A stretch of DNA of 64,000 bases, taken from the NCBI RefSeq assembly GCF_002355735.1, contig NZ_AP014879.1:558001-622000 (forward strand). Reading direction: 5' to 3'. The notes beneath the pieces were generated by a model, which was not told the DNA's origin, searched no databases, and saw only the letters and a list, made by a program, of their open reading frames with translations. Numbering within the stretch: the stretch's first letter is position 1; the number at the start of each line of letters is the position of its first letter. Below are positions 54,964 to 64,000 of this stretch, piece after piece. The stretch comes from Sulfuricaulis limicola. GTDB taxonomy: Bacteria; Pseudomonadota; Gammaproteobacteria; Acidiferrobacterales; Sulfurifustaceae. The translations under genes were made by a program, and so were the position numbers.

Positions 54964-56353
54964 AAATTGGATTTTCTTCCGACTCCCCCTCTCCCGCCTT
55001 CGCGGGAGAGGGCAAGGGGAGAGGGTGGCAAACACAGGGATAAGAAAGTGTCTCAAGGCATCGATACTGGTGCTTTGTCTTCTCGCCTTCGTTCCTCAGG
55101 CCTTCGCCGGCCCCAAAATCCAGCACTGGACCCTGGGGAACGGCGCACGCGTCTTTTTCGTCGAAAGCCGCGAGTTGCCCATGTTGCAAGTGCGCGTGGT
55201 GTTCGACGCCGGTTCCAGCCGTGATCCCGCGGGTAAGGCGGGCCTGGCCAACCTGATGGCCGCCATGCTGGATGAAGGCACCGACGGCCTTAGCACGGAC
55301 GATATCGCCGGCCGTTTTGAGGGCGTGGGCGCTGAATTCAGCGCCGGTGTCGATCGCGACATGGCCAGCGTGAATCTGCGCAGCCTGTCGGACCCCAGCT
55401 TGCTCGACCCGGCGCTCGACCTGTTCGCGCAGATCCTGGCCAAGCCCGCGTTTCCGGCGGAAAACCTGGAACGCCTGCGGGCGCAGGTGCTGGTGGCGTT
55501 GCAGAAAGACGCGCAATCGCCGGGCGCAATCGCCGAGAAGGCGTTTTATCGCGAGCTCTACGGCAAGCACCCTTATGCCGGCGACCCGCCGGGGAACGAG
55601 AAAAGTCTCACATCGATCACACGCGAGGACCTGCTGGCTTTTCACCAGCGCCATTATGTCGGCGCCAATGCCTGGGTGGTGATCGTCGGTGACGCGAGCA
55701 GGCGCCAGGCACAGGGTATCGCCGAGCGTGTCGTCGCAAAACTGCCGGCCGGCAAGGCGCCGGATCCGTTGCCACCGGTGCGCATGCTCGACGCCGGCTG
55801 GCAGAAGCACGTGGATTTCCCCGCCACCCAGACCCACATCAACATGGGGCATCCGGGTGTGCAGCGCGGCGATCCGGATTATTTTCCGCTGTACGTGGGC
55901 AACTACATTCTCGGCGGCGGCGGGCTGGTGTCGCGCCTGTCGGTGGAGGTGCGCGAGAAGCACGGGCTGTCGTACAGCGTCTACAGCTATTTTTATCCCT
56001 TGCGTCTGCCCGGTCCATTGTTCATCGGCCTGCAAACGAAAAACACCCAGCGCGATCAGGCGCTCAAGCTGGTGCGCCAGGTCATTGCGGATTTTGTCGC
56101 CAAGGGTCCGACGGACCAGGAGCTGGAGGCCGCGAAGAGACACCTCACCGGCAGCTTCCCGTTGCGGCTCGACAGCGACGGCAAGATCGCCGAAAACCTG
56201 GCGGTGATCGCCTTCTACGGCCTGCCGCTCACGTATCTCGATGAATTCATTCCGCGTATCGAGGCCGTGACGGCAGAGCAGATCCGTGACGCCTTCCGGC
56301 GTCGCGTGCATCCGGATCAAATGGTGACGGTGACCGTCGGTGGCGCGCGCTGA
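54953..56353 (+). CDS. M16 peptidase-like protein, non-catalytic partner
   Basis: 466 residues with the M16 fold but no HxxEH (the region reads KAGLANLMAAMLDEGTDG), so it is likely the inactive partner of the adjacent enzyme. An R/Y pair typical of M16B partners is seen in GGGGLVSRLSVEVREKHGLSYSVYSYF. A hydrophobic segment at ~34-52 (ASILVLCLLAFVPQAFA) is a signal peptide, preceded by ~25 residues encoded by a palindromic repeat. Start ATG 54953 has GGAGG upstream and overlaps the previous gene by 11 bases; the in-frame GTG at 55025 would give a normal signal peptide. Confidence 0.9.
   Translation: MFDRNWIFFRLPLSRLRGRGQGERVANTGIRKCLKASILVLCLLAFVPQAFAGPKIQHWTLGNGARVFFVESRELPMLQVRVVFDAGSSRDPAGKAGLANLMAAMLDEGTDGLSTDDIAGRFEGVGAEFSAGVDRDMASVNLRSLSDPSLLDPALDLFAQILAKPAFPAENLERLRAQVLVALQKDAQSPGAIAEKAFYRELYGKHPYAGDPPGNEKSLTSITREDLLAFHQRHYVGANAWVVIVGDASRRQAQGIAERVVAKLPAGKAPDPLPPVRMLDAGWQKHVDFPATQTHINMGHPGVQRGDPDYFPLYVGNYILGGGGLVSRLSVEVREKHGLSYSVYSYFYPLRLPGPLFIGLQTKNTQRDQALKLVRQVIADFVAKGPTDQELEAAKRHLTGSFPLRLDSDGKIAENLAVIAFYGLPLTYLDEFIPRIEAVTAEQIRDAFRRRVHPDQMVTVTVGGAR
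54983..55025. repeat. Palindromic repeat (copy 3) at the start of the second M16 gene
   Basis: CTCCCCCTCTCCCGCCTTCGCGGGAGAGGGCAAGGGGAGAGGG, a close match in structure and sequence to 21584-21626. It lies between the ATG at 54953 and the signal peptide. Confidence 0.85.
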
Positions 56354-56984
56354 GCGCAAGCGCGCGCGCCGCATGCCGGCCGCGCCCGCCGCCGGACCGA
56401 AGACAGTTTCCGCAAAACCCAAGTCATCCTATCCGCGCAAGCTGCGCATCATCGGCGGGCGCTGGCGCGGGCGGCGCCTCGACGTTTCCGAATCGGAGGG
56501 TTTGCGCCCCACGCCCGATCGCGTGCGTGAAACGCTGTTCAACTGGCTGCAACCCTATATCGCGGGCGCCAGCTGCCTCGACCTGTTCGCCGGTACCGGC
56601 GCGCTGTGCCTGGAGGCGCTCTCGCGCGGCGCGGCGGGCGTGGTGATGATCGAAAAAGCTCCGCTTGTCGCGCAACGTTTGCGCCAGCACGTGGAACGGC
56701 TGGAGGCCACGGGGGCCGAGGTGGTGCTGGCCGATGCCGTGGATTTTCTGCGACGAACCCCGCGGGCATTCGATATCGTTTTTCTCGACCCGCCCTTCAA
56801 GAGCAATCTCATCGCCGACTGCGCGGCGCTGGTGGAGGCACACGGCTGGATCAGGCCCGGTGGGCTGATTTATGTCGAGGCGCCGAGCCGGATGAGTGAA
56901 CTGGCGTTGCCGGCGACATGGGAGCTGATTCGCAGCAAAAAGGCCGGGCAGGTGGGGTATCATCTGGCGCGAAAGACCGCATGA
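56340..56984 (+). CDS. rsmD: 16S rRNA (guanine(966)-N(2))-methyltransferase
   Basis: 214 residues. A basic N-terminal extension of ~32 residues precedes the family start LRIIGGRWRGRRLDV. Motif I is LDLFAGTGALCLEALSRGA and motif IV is FLDPPF. Methylates G966 of 16S rRNA. GTG start at 56340 overlaps the M16 gene by 14 bases; an internal ATG at 56373 is an alternative. Next to coaD, as often seen. Confidence 0.95.
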   Translation: MARAERKRARRMPAAPAAGPKTVSAKPKSSYPRKLRIIGGRWRGRRLDVSESEGLRPTPDRVRETLFNWLQPYIAGASCLDLFAGTGALCLEALSRGAAGVVMIEKAPLVAQRLRQHVERLEATGAEVVLADAVDFLRRTPRAFDIVFLDPPFKSNLIADCAALVEAHGWIRPGGLIYVEAPSRMSELALPATWELIRSKKAGQVGYHLARKTA

Positions 56985-57060
56985 GCCCTGGGTGTTCTTG
57001 ATTTCCGTCAATGAGGCGGCTATTGGCAATGATAAGCTTGGTTCCATTCCGAGGGGCTGA

Positions 57061-57540
<480 letters not shown>

Positions 57541-57545
57541 GATGA

Positions 57546-57833
<288 letters not shown>

Positions 57834-57852
57834 TTGGATTTTTTGTTTTTCG

Positions 57853-57881
57853 AAAAGGGCGGCCATGAGCCGCCTTTTTAT
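57853..57881 (+). terminator. Terminator after the ferredoxin gene
   Basis: AAAAGGGCGGC-CATGA-GCCGCCTTTTT, a perfect GC stem followed by T-run. Confidence 0.92.
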
Positions 57882-57924
57882 TTTGGGTTTTATTTATATC
57901 GAGCGGACTCCGTCTCTATAACTT

Positions 57925-57985
57925 GCTGTCATTCCCGCGATAGTGCTCTTTGTCGTCATTCCGGCGAAAGCCGGAATCCAGGAAA
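57925..57985. repeat. Palindromic TCATTCCGGC repeat, two units
   Basis: GTCATTCCCGCGATAG then GTCATTCCGGC-GAAA-GCCGGAATCCAG. Belongs to the family at 26910, 41443 and 44864. Confidence 0.75.
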
Positions 57986-58048
57986 TAAATACTCGAGCGG
58001 GCTGCGCCCGCGTTATTTGAATCTGGGATGCTCCGCCCCCGACCCAGG

Positions 58049-58530
58049 GTGACTTTCTTTGCTCGTGCAAAGAAAGTCACCAAAGAAACACGTGGCCCCG
58101 GAGCGCGCGACAGCCCCCTCCGTTCCTCGCCCGAGCGGGCGCTCGCCAACTCGTCGGCCGCATAAAACGCGGCTCGACTCAAACAGGGGCTCGCTTGAAA
58201 GCTCCCGCTCGGGCTGCGGTACTCGGCGCGCGCTACGGGGCCTAAAAAACCTCCCTATAAGTGGCTTCCCTGCAAACGATGAGCTGGGTGTTGAAAAAAT
58301 CTCCGCGTATCGGTCTGAGGTGGGTTGCTCACCTCCCCGTATGGCGCGCCCGAGCATCGCAGCCGGTCCCGGAGTAGTCGCGCGCCCCGTGTTCGAGCCC
58401 GAGGCGCGTTGTTTGCGCCCGGCGAGTTGAGGCGCGCGCCGGGACCGGTGAGAAGCGCAGGGGGTATTCGCGCCATCCGGGGTGTGTTTCTTTTGGTTAC
58501 TTTTCTTTGCACAAGCAAAGAAAAGTAACC
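58049..58530. repeat. Long imperfect palindromic intergenic element
   Basis: Bounded by hairpins GTGACTTTCTTTG-CTCGTG-CAAAGAAAGTCAC (58049-58080) and GTTACTTTTCTTTG-CACAAG-CAAAGAAAAGTAAC (~58494-58528), in opposite context. Much of the interior is GC-rich with partial inverted symmetry (e.g. GGTGTGTTTCTTTTGG near the right end versus CACCAAAGAAACACG near the left). Open frames on both strands arise from the symmetry and look non-coding. The flanks to 58628 hold no supportable gene. Confidence 0.7.
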
Positions 58531-58628
58531 TGCCGTGGGTCAGCCACCCACAAGCAATACGCGGGAGAAGCCCGCTCCATAAATACGAACTGCGCGCTTC
58601 GCGCGCGATAGTTTAATATTCACCCATC

Positions 58629-60299
58629 ATGTTCCATCTAACTCGCCTGCTAATCATTCTCCTGCTGTTGCCCCTGGCAACAACATATGCGGCGGAGCCG
58701 CGCCCGCCGCAAGCGGCCATCGCCAGCGCCCACCCGCTGGCGACCGGGGCCGGGCATGAAATCCTGGCGCGCGGCGGCAATGCCTTCGATGCCGCGGTCG
58801 CCGTCGCTGCGGCACTGGCTGTGGTCGAACCCTGGAATTCCGGTCTCGGCGGCGGCGGATTTTTCCTGCTGCATCGCGCGCGCGATGGCTTCGAGACCAT
58901 GATCGACGCGCGCGAGCGCGCGCCGCTGACCGCGACGCGCGACATGTATCTGCGCGACGGCCGTCCGGTGCCCGCGCTTTCCATCGACGGCGCGCTCGCT
59001 GCCGGCATCCCCGGCACGCCGGCGGGGCTGGCGCACTTGGCCAAAAAATACGGAAAACTCGGTCTTGACCAGTCGCTGGCGCCCGCGATCCGTCTGGCAC
59101 GCGACGGCTTTCCGGCAACGCCGGCGTATTCAAAAATTCTTCTGCGCCAGCACATGCGCCTGACCGACCAGTTTCCAGAAACCGCGCGCGCCTATCTGAA
59201 AGAAGAACTGATCCCGGCCCCGGGCGATATCGCGAAACAGCCGGAACTGGCGCAAACCCTCGAGCGTCTGGCGCAAAAGGGACAGGCCGGGTTTTATGCC
59301 GGAGTCACGGCCGAGCGCCTGGTGCAGGGCGTGCGCGCGGCAGGTGGCATCTGGAGCATGAAGGATCTCGCCGAATATCGCGTGATTGAACGCGCGCCGG
59401 TGCGCGGAACTTACCGCGGCGTCCGCGTGACCTCGGCGTCGCTGCCTTCGTCGGGCGGCGTGGTGCTGGTGCAGATGCTCAACCTGCTTCAGGGCTTCGA
59501 TCTGGACAGCATGCCGAAGGCGCAGCGCGATCACACCGTGATCGAGGCCATGCGCCTGGCCTATCGCGACCGCGCGCGTCATCTCGGCGATCCGGATTTT
59601 GTGCGCGTGGACGCGGCGCGCCTGCTCGATCCCGCCTACATCGCCAAACTTCGGGACGAAATGCGCCGGCCGGAACCGGCATCTGTCGGTCCTCCCGCCA
59701 AGGCCGCGGGCGGGGGCGCGAATACCACCCATTTTTCAATCATCGACCGCGAGGGCAACCGCGTGGCCGCCACGCTGAGCCTGAACACGCCCTTCGGCTC
59801 CGGCTTCATGCCGCCCGGCACCGGGGTGGTGCTGAACAACGAGATGGATGATTTCGCCGTCAAGCCCGATGCCCCCAACACCTACGGCCTGGTGGGCGGC
59901 GAGGCCAATGCCATCGCGCCGGGCAAGCGGCCGTTGTCGAGCATGACGCCGACGTTTCTGGAAACCGACGACGCCATCGTCGTGCTCGGCACGCCCGGCG
60001 GCAGCCGCATCATCAGCATGGTCTTGCTCGCCACGCTCGAATTCGCGCACGGCCATGGCGGACCGAAAGAATGGATGAGCCTGCCGCGCTTCCACCACCA
60101 GTATCTGCCCGATGCGGTGACGCACGAGGCGCATGCCTTCGATGCCGGTGAGATGCGCGCATTGCAGGGCTTCGGGCACCGGCTCGATGCCGTGCGCGGC
60201 AGCTACGGCAACATGCAACTGGTGTCGTGGTACAAGAAAACCGGCAGGCTGGAAGCGGCTTCAGACCCGCGCGGCGAGGGCGGCGCGCAAGTCAAATAA
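58629..60299 (+). CDS. ggt: Gamma-glutamyltransferase
   Basis: 556 residues with a signal peptide (MFHLTRLLIILLLLPLATTYA). The autoprocessing nucleophile is Thr366 in GANTTHFS, splitting large and small subunits; the first part carries AIASAHPLATGAGHEILARGGNAFDAAVA and the second the lid region, SMTPTFLETDDAIVVLGTPGGSRI. Periplasmic; hydrolyses or transfers the gamma-glutamyl group of glutathione. Convergent with the HD-GYP gene. Confidence 0.95.
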   Translation: MFHLTRLLIILLLLPLATTYAAEPRPPQAAIASAHPLATGAGHEILARGGNAFDAAVAVAAALAVVEPWNSGLGGGGFFLLHRARDGFETMIDARERAPLTATRDMYLRDGRPVPALSIDGALAAGIPGTPAGLAHLAKKYGKLGLDQSLAPAIRLARDGFPATPAYSKILLRQHMRLTDQFPETARAYLKEELIPAPGDIAKQPELAQTLERLAQKGQAGFYAGVTAERLVQGVRAAGGIWSMKDLAEYRVIERAPVRGTYRGVRVTSASLPSSGGVVLVQMLNLLQGFDLDSMPKAQRDHTVIEAMRLAYRDRARHLGDPDFVRVDAARLLDPAYIAKLRDEMRRPEPASVGPPAKAAGGGANTTHFSIIDREGNRVAATLSLNTPFGSGFMPPGTGVVLNNEMDDFAVKPDAPNTYGLVGGEANAIAPGKRPLSSMTPTFLETDDAIVVLGTPGGSRIISMVLLATLEFAHGHGGPKEWMSLPRFHHQYLPDAVTHEAHAFDAGEMRALQGFGHRLDAVRGSYGNMQLVSWYKKTGRLEAASDPRGEGGAQVK

Positions 60300-60309
60300 A
60301 CCGGATTTT

Positions 60310-62832
60310 CTATTCGAAGGTAAATCCCTTTTCCCGGAATAGGCGCAGGCAGATGTCCACCGCCTGCGGATCGTAAAGCACCCCGCGGTTCTGGCTGACC
60401 TCTTCCAGCGCGGCGTCCAGTCCGAGACTGGGGCGGTAGGGGCGGTGCGAGGCCATGGCTTCGACCACGTCGGCCACGGCCAGAATTCTCGCTTCCAGGC
60501 AAACCTCATCGCCTTTCAAACCTTGCGGGTAACCGGAGCCGTTCAGGCGCTCGTGGTGTTGCAGGATCATTTTCGCCACGTGCCAGGGAAACTCGATACC
60601 CTTGATGATCTCGTAACCCACCTGCGGGTGGGCCTTGATCAGATTGAATTCGGCCTCCGACAGTTTTCCGGGGCGGCTCAGAATTTCGGCCGGCACGTAG
60701 ATCTTGCCGACGTCGTGGATCAGGCTGCCCATGTAGATGCCTTCGACGGCTTCCTGCGGCAAGTGCATATCCTGCGCGATCGCGTGCGCCAGTTTGGCGA
60801 CCTGACGCTGGTGCCCGGCGGTGTAGGGGTCGCGCTTCTCCAGCGCCGAGCCGATGGCCTCGACGGTTTCGAGCAGGGCCTTCTGCATGCGCGCGGCGTT
60901 CTGCCGGTTTTCCTCCATGGCGTATTCGCGCTCGGCCTGGTTGCGCAAGGCGACGATGCCGTAGGTGAGGTCGTCGGCCAGTTCCATGAGCAGCTTGACC
61001 TCCTCCTCGTCGAAGGCGTCGGCCTCGGATGCGTAGATGGAGAGCACGCCCATGACCCGGTCGCCGTCACGCAACGGCAGGGCGGTGCACGAGAAGAAGC
61101 CGCGGCGCAGTGCCTCCTCGCGCGGCAGCAGCGCCGCCGAGGTTTCCTCGATATTGTGGATGCCCTGGCGGATGCCGGTGCGCACGGCCTCGCCGATGGG
61201 ATTGCGCCCGAATTCGTCGTCGGCCCAGCTGAAGCGCAGCGCGTCGAGGAAGCCCGTCTCCGCGCCGGCAAAGGCCATGGGACGCACCGTTTTGTGCTCA
61301 TCGTTTTCGGCGTAACCCACCCAGGCGAATCGGTAGCCTCCGGTATGCACGATCACCTGGCAGATGGCGGCGAGCAGCTCCTGTTCGTGCATGGCGTGCA
61401 CCAGCGACTCGTTGCAGGCGCTCAGGGTTTTCAGGGCGCGATTGAGCTTGCGCAGCGATTCGTCGGCCGCGCGCATTTTTTCCTCGGCCAGCTTGCGCGC
61501 GGTGATGTCGCGCGCATTGACGACGACGCCGCTTACCGGGGATTCGTTGAGGAAATATTTTCCGACGCTTTCAAGATGGCGCCAGACGCCGTCCCTGTCC
61601 TTGAAGCGGTGTTCAACATGTTGTGCAACGCCGGGATTTTCTGCGGCACGTGCCAGTGCATTCTTTACCCGGGGAAGGTCATCGGGGTGAATCAGCGCGG
61701 ATATATTCTGGCCGATCAGTTCGTCATCGCCGTATCCCAGCACGCGTCCGATTGACGGACTGGTGTAACGCACGCCCCCGTCACAGTCGAGCAGCGCGGT
61801 GATGTCCGAGGAATTCTCGATCATCGTGCGGAAGCGCGCCTCGCTGTTGCGCAGGGCCTGTTCCATGGCGCGCTGTTCGGTGATGTCAATGCCGGTGGCG
61901 AGCACGTATTGCACGCCCCCGTTCTCGCCGGTCAGGGCGGTATTGGACCAGCTAATCAGGCGGCGGCCACCATCCTTGGTACGCCAGTAATTTTCATGCT
62001 CGTTGGGGAACATGCCGCTGCGCAGGTTGTTGAAGACGGTGCGCACCGAATCCAGTTCCTCGGGCAGGAGCAGGATGTCCCAAACCGGCCTGTCCTGAAC
62101 ATCCGCGAAGGAATATCCGGTCGCTTCTTCGCAGGCGTGGTTGAACCGGATGATGCGGCCCTCGTGGTCGAGTACCAGCACCAGCGCGCCCAGCGTATCC
62201 ATGACGGTCGCGGTGAAATCGCGTTCCTGCTTGAGCGATTTTTCCATGTGCCGGCGCTCGGTGACGTCGGTCATGATATGCAGCGAGGCGAGATATTCAC
62301 CGGCGAGGTTACGGAGCGTAAAGAAACGACAACGGTATGTCTGTCCCGTCTCCAGCGTGAGATCTTCCTCCGCTGTATCCAGTTTTTCGGAGAGAATCAA
62401 TCTGCAGCATGAAAGCGGCCCGTCGTGCAGCGGGAACATCTGCCAATATGGCCGGCCGATGACCTGCCTGATGTCCATGCCGGCCATTTCCGCATACGCG
62501 CGGTTGGCGCGTACGACGCGACCCTGGTGGTCATGCATGAAAATGGGATCGACGATGGCGTCGAAGATTTCCACCCAGCCATGGTGGATGTGCTCGATAT
62601 GTTCTTCCCTGGTCGCCAGCGCGCGCAACTGGGAGGAGAGTGTGGCGCGGCTTTCATCGAGTTCGCGGATTTTGTGCTGCAGGTCGGCGATGCGGCCCTC
62701 GTAATCCAGCGTGCGGGCGCTCAGCGGGGCCGGGTCGCGCATACCGGCGCTCGCGCCCGCCGCGCGGCGCGCTCGCGCCACGCCGGGAGACTTGCGCCGG
62801 TCGTCATGTTCTGTGCCCTTGGCCCGTTTCAT
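60310..62832 (-). CDS. PAS-PAS-PAS-GAF-HD-GYP cyclic-di-GMP phosphodiesterase candidate
   Basis: 840 residues, apparently cytoplasmic. A short coiled coil (~40-70) is followed by three PAS domains (e.g. FDAIVDPIFMHDHQGRVVRANRAYAEMAG; LGALVLVLDHEGRIIRFNHACEEATGYSF; ENSSDITALLDCDGGVRYTSPS), then a GAF domain (~475-645) and an HD-GYP domain (~660-835). The HD pair is in LIHDVGKIYVPAEIL (~705) and the GYP triad in GSGYPQGLKGDE, so c-di-GMP hydrolysis is likely. The GAF and PAS domains give redox or ligand sensing. Convergent with ggt. Confidence 0.93.
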   Translation of the reverse strand: MKRAKGTEHDDRRKSPGVARARRAAGASAGMRDPAPLSARTLDYEGRIADLQHKIRELDESRATLSSQLRALATREEHIEHIHHGWVEIFDAIVDPIFMHDHQGRVVRANRAYAEMAGMDIRQVIGRPYWQMFPLHDGPLSCCRLILSEKLDTAEEDLTLETGQTYRCRFFTLRNLAGEYLASLHIMTDVTERRHMEKSLKQERDFTATVMDTLGALVLVLDHEGRIIRFNHACEEATGYSFADVQDRPVWDILLLPEELDSVRTVFNNLRSGMFPNEHENYWRTKDGGRRLISWSNTALTGENGGVQYVLATGIDITEQRAMEQALRNSEARFRTMIENSSDITALLDCDGGVRYTSPSIGRVLGYGDDELIGQNISALIHPDDLPRVKNALARAAENPGVAQHVEHRFKDRDGVWRHLESVGKYFLNESPVSGVVVNARDITARKLAEEKMRAADESLRKLNRALKTLSACNESLVHAMHEQELLAAICQVIVHTGGYRFAWVGYAENDEHKTVRPMAFAGAETGFLDALRFSWADDEFGRNPIGEAVRTGIRQGIHNIEETSAALLPREEALRRGFFSCTALPLRDGDRVMGVLSIYASEADAFDEEEVKLLMELADDLTYGIVALRNQAEREYAMEENRQNAARMQKALLETVEAIGSALEKRDPYTAGHQRQVAKLAHAIAQDMHLPQEAVEGIYMGSLIHDVGKIYVPAEILSRPGKLSEAEFNLIKAHPQVGYEIIKGIEFPWHVAKMILQHHERLNGSGYPQGLKGDEVCLEARILAVADVVEAMASHRPYRPSLGLDAALEEVSQNRGVLYDPQAVDICLRLFREKGFTFE

Positions 62833-63050
62833 GGTCCCTTGAATTTCCGCCGTTGCGAGTAAAAAGCATGCAAGATTCCTGCCTTGATGACAGGTGACAG
62901 GCTTGCCGGCGTACTGGACGAAGGAACTTTGCCAAAGAGCCGACAGGGAGGAAAAAACCTGCCAAAACCCTGAATTTCAAGGATAGCCGCCGGGACAGCG
63001 ACGGCAAGGAAGCGGTAACAGCCGAGTGAATTACTGCGGAATTGGTGGAA

Positions 63051-64000
63051 TCAGGCGGATTCGTGAGCCGCGGCGCGCTCTTCCCCGGATTTATCGAAGT
63101 TGATGACCTGCATCACCGCCTGAACGCGGCTTTCCAGGTTCTTTTCCTGTTCGCGGATGCCGTCGCGAATCTGCTCCAGTTCCTGCACCCGCTCTTCGAG
63201 CGTGTCGCTCGCCTGGTGGATGCGCTTGATGGATTCGAGCCGCCGGCGCAATTGCACCTGGTGCTCGCGCACCTGCGATTCCATCGGCGACATGATGGTC
63301 TTGAGCCAGTTGTCGGCGTCGCGGTTGGCCATCTTGTAGATGGCGCGCACCTTGGCCACGGAGGATTCGAAGAATTTGCGCGTCAGCGCCCGTTGCTCGG
63401 TGAACACCAGCGACACGCCTTTCATGTACTGGTCGTGCCGGTCCTGCAGCCGCTTGATTTCGCGCAGGTAGCGCGTGACCGAGAAAGCGCCCGGCTTGAT
63501 GTTGCCGAGGCCGTGCTCCTCCTGAAATTTCTTGTACACGCCTTCCATCATGGCCTTGATTTCCTGGGCCTGCTTGGCGGCCGCCTCCATGGTCTCGCGG
63601 GCGTGTTTGAAGAAATTGTCCATGCAGGTCGTGAGCCCGGCCGTGGTCAGACTGGTTTCCATTTCCTTCTTGGTCTGGGCGATCTGGGTGTCGAGGTTTT
63701 TCAGGTTCAGGTGCGTGTACAGCACGTTGGTCTGTTGCGAGAAAATGCTGCGCGTGGCCTGGAAGCGCTGCAGGCTCTTCTCGAAAACTTCCTTGTCGGC
63801 CTTGACCTTCTTCATCATGTGCTCGATGACGTCCATGTTCTTGCCCGACAGGCCGCCGAGTTCATCCATGTGCTCGTACACGTTCTTCGTGCGCTGCGAT
63901 ATGATCAGGCGCATGGCCTTGATGACGTCCTCCATGTCGCCGCTGATGTTGTCGCGCACGATCTCGCGCTTGGCCGGGACGATCTCGCTGCCGAGCGCCT
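63051..64000 (-). CDS. C-terminal part of a large coiled-coil protein (possibly dynamin-like), cut by window edge
   Basis: At least 316 residues, continuing beyond the window with no start in sight. Nearly all alpha-helical, Lys/Glu/Arg/Gln-rich with heptad patterns (DEEV-free repeats such as RRRLESIKRIHQASDTLEERVQELEQIRDGIREQEKNLESRVQAVMQVINF), and a short cysteine (TTCMDNFF). The visible part resembles the stalk regions of large bacterial proteins such as dynamin-like GTPases, but the GTPase part would lie outside the window, so this is a guess. A 220-base gap to the HD-GYP gene holds no gene I can support. Confidence 0.65.
   Translation of the reverse strand, partial: ALGSEIVPAKREIVRDNISGDMEDVIKAMRLIISQRTKNVYEHMDELGGLSGKNMDVIEHMMKKVKADKEVFEKSLQRFQATRSIFSQQTNVLYTHLNLKNLDTQIAQTKKEMETSLTTAGLTTCMDNFFKHARETMEAAAKQAQEIKAMMEGVYKKFQEEHGLGNIKPGAFSVTRYLREIKRLQDRHDQYMKGVSLVFTEQRALTRKFFESSVAKVRAIYKMANRDADNWLKTIMSPMESQVREHQVQLRRRLESIKRIHQASDTLEERVQELEQIRDGIREQEKNLESRVQAVMQVINFDKSGEERAAAHESA

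Noticed and set aside
58013-58528. Several open frames on both strands in the 58 kb palindromic element
   Set aside because: Arise from the mirror symmetry; Arg-rich low-complexity products, no ribosome sites and no known domains.

Overview
The window looks like chromosome from a high-GC gammaproteobacterial sulfur oxidiser. Three things support this: the core gene order truA-trpFBA-accD-folC-dedD-cvpA-purF, the cell-division/heat-shock block rpoH-ftsX-ftsE-ftsY, and a dissimilatory adenylylsulfate (APS) reductase operon of the aprM-aprB-aprA type. A relative of the Acidiferrobacterales (Sulfuricaulis/Sulfurifustis-like) is my best guess, made from gene content only.

Layout. 0.1-2.6 kb: rubrerythrin, a two-domain CCG Fe-S oxidoreductase and a DUF3501 protein. 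2.7-8.0 kb: a CNP1-like exported protein, then parE and parC with an SRPBCC-fold gene between them. 8.1-13.9 kb: an acyl-CoA synthetase/GNAT protein acetyltransferase, small conserved proteins, truA and an unusual Rieske-flavodoxin fusion. 14.0-21.5 kb: trpFBA, accD, folC (probably with a CTG start), a SPOR protein, cvpA, purF. 21.9-27.6 kb: a stand-alone cyclic-nucleotide-binding domain, a dmeR/methyltransferase/dmeF metal-efflux operon with a clear palindromic operator, a stand-alone FeoB-like transporter and a DUF502 membrane protein.

27.5-38.4 kb is an accessory region with visibly lower GC. It begins with a higBA toxin-antitoxin cassette inserted at the 3' end of the DUF502 gene, whose last ~100 bp are duplicated on the far side. 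Then come a short remnant of a second, divergent aprA, a DUF4279 protein, the full apr operon (aprM-aprB-aprA) followed by a small unknown protein, a SlyD-like FKBP, a TPR protein and a 53-residue protein, then a DsbA-like isomerase. The last part is a TcmP / three-Cys (Gp37/Gp68) / membrane-protein module, a possible modification or defence unit.

38.4-64 kb returns to core-like DNA: CBS protein, YgiQ radical SAM, dinB, two DUF1059 paralogues, dadA, a nitroreductase, PbpG-type endopeptidase, rlmKL, rpoH (with a near-perfect CIRCE operator lying across its promoter), ftsXEY, a pair of M16 peptidases, rsmD, coaD, a YfhL-type ferredoxin, ggt, a PAS-GAF-HD-GYP regulator and the end of a coiled-coil protein cut by the window edge. 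Several families of short palindromic repeats are scattered between genes. One family has also entered two coding sequences in frame (ygiQ and the second M16 peptidase). I saw no rRNA, tRNA, CRISPR array or integrase/transposase gene.
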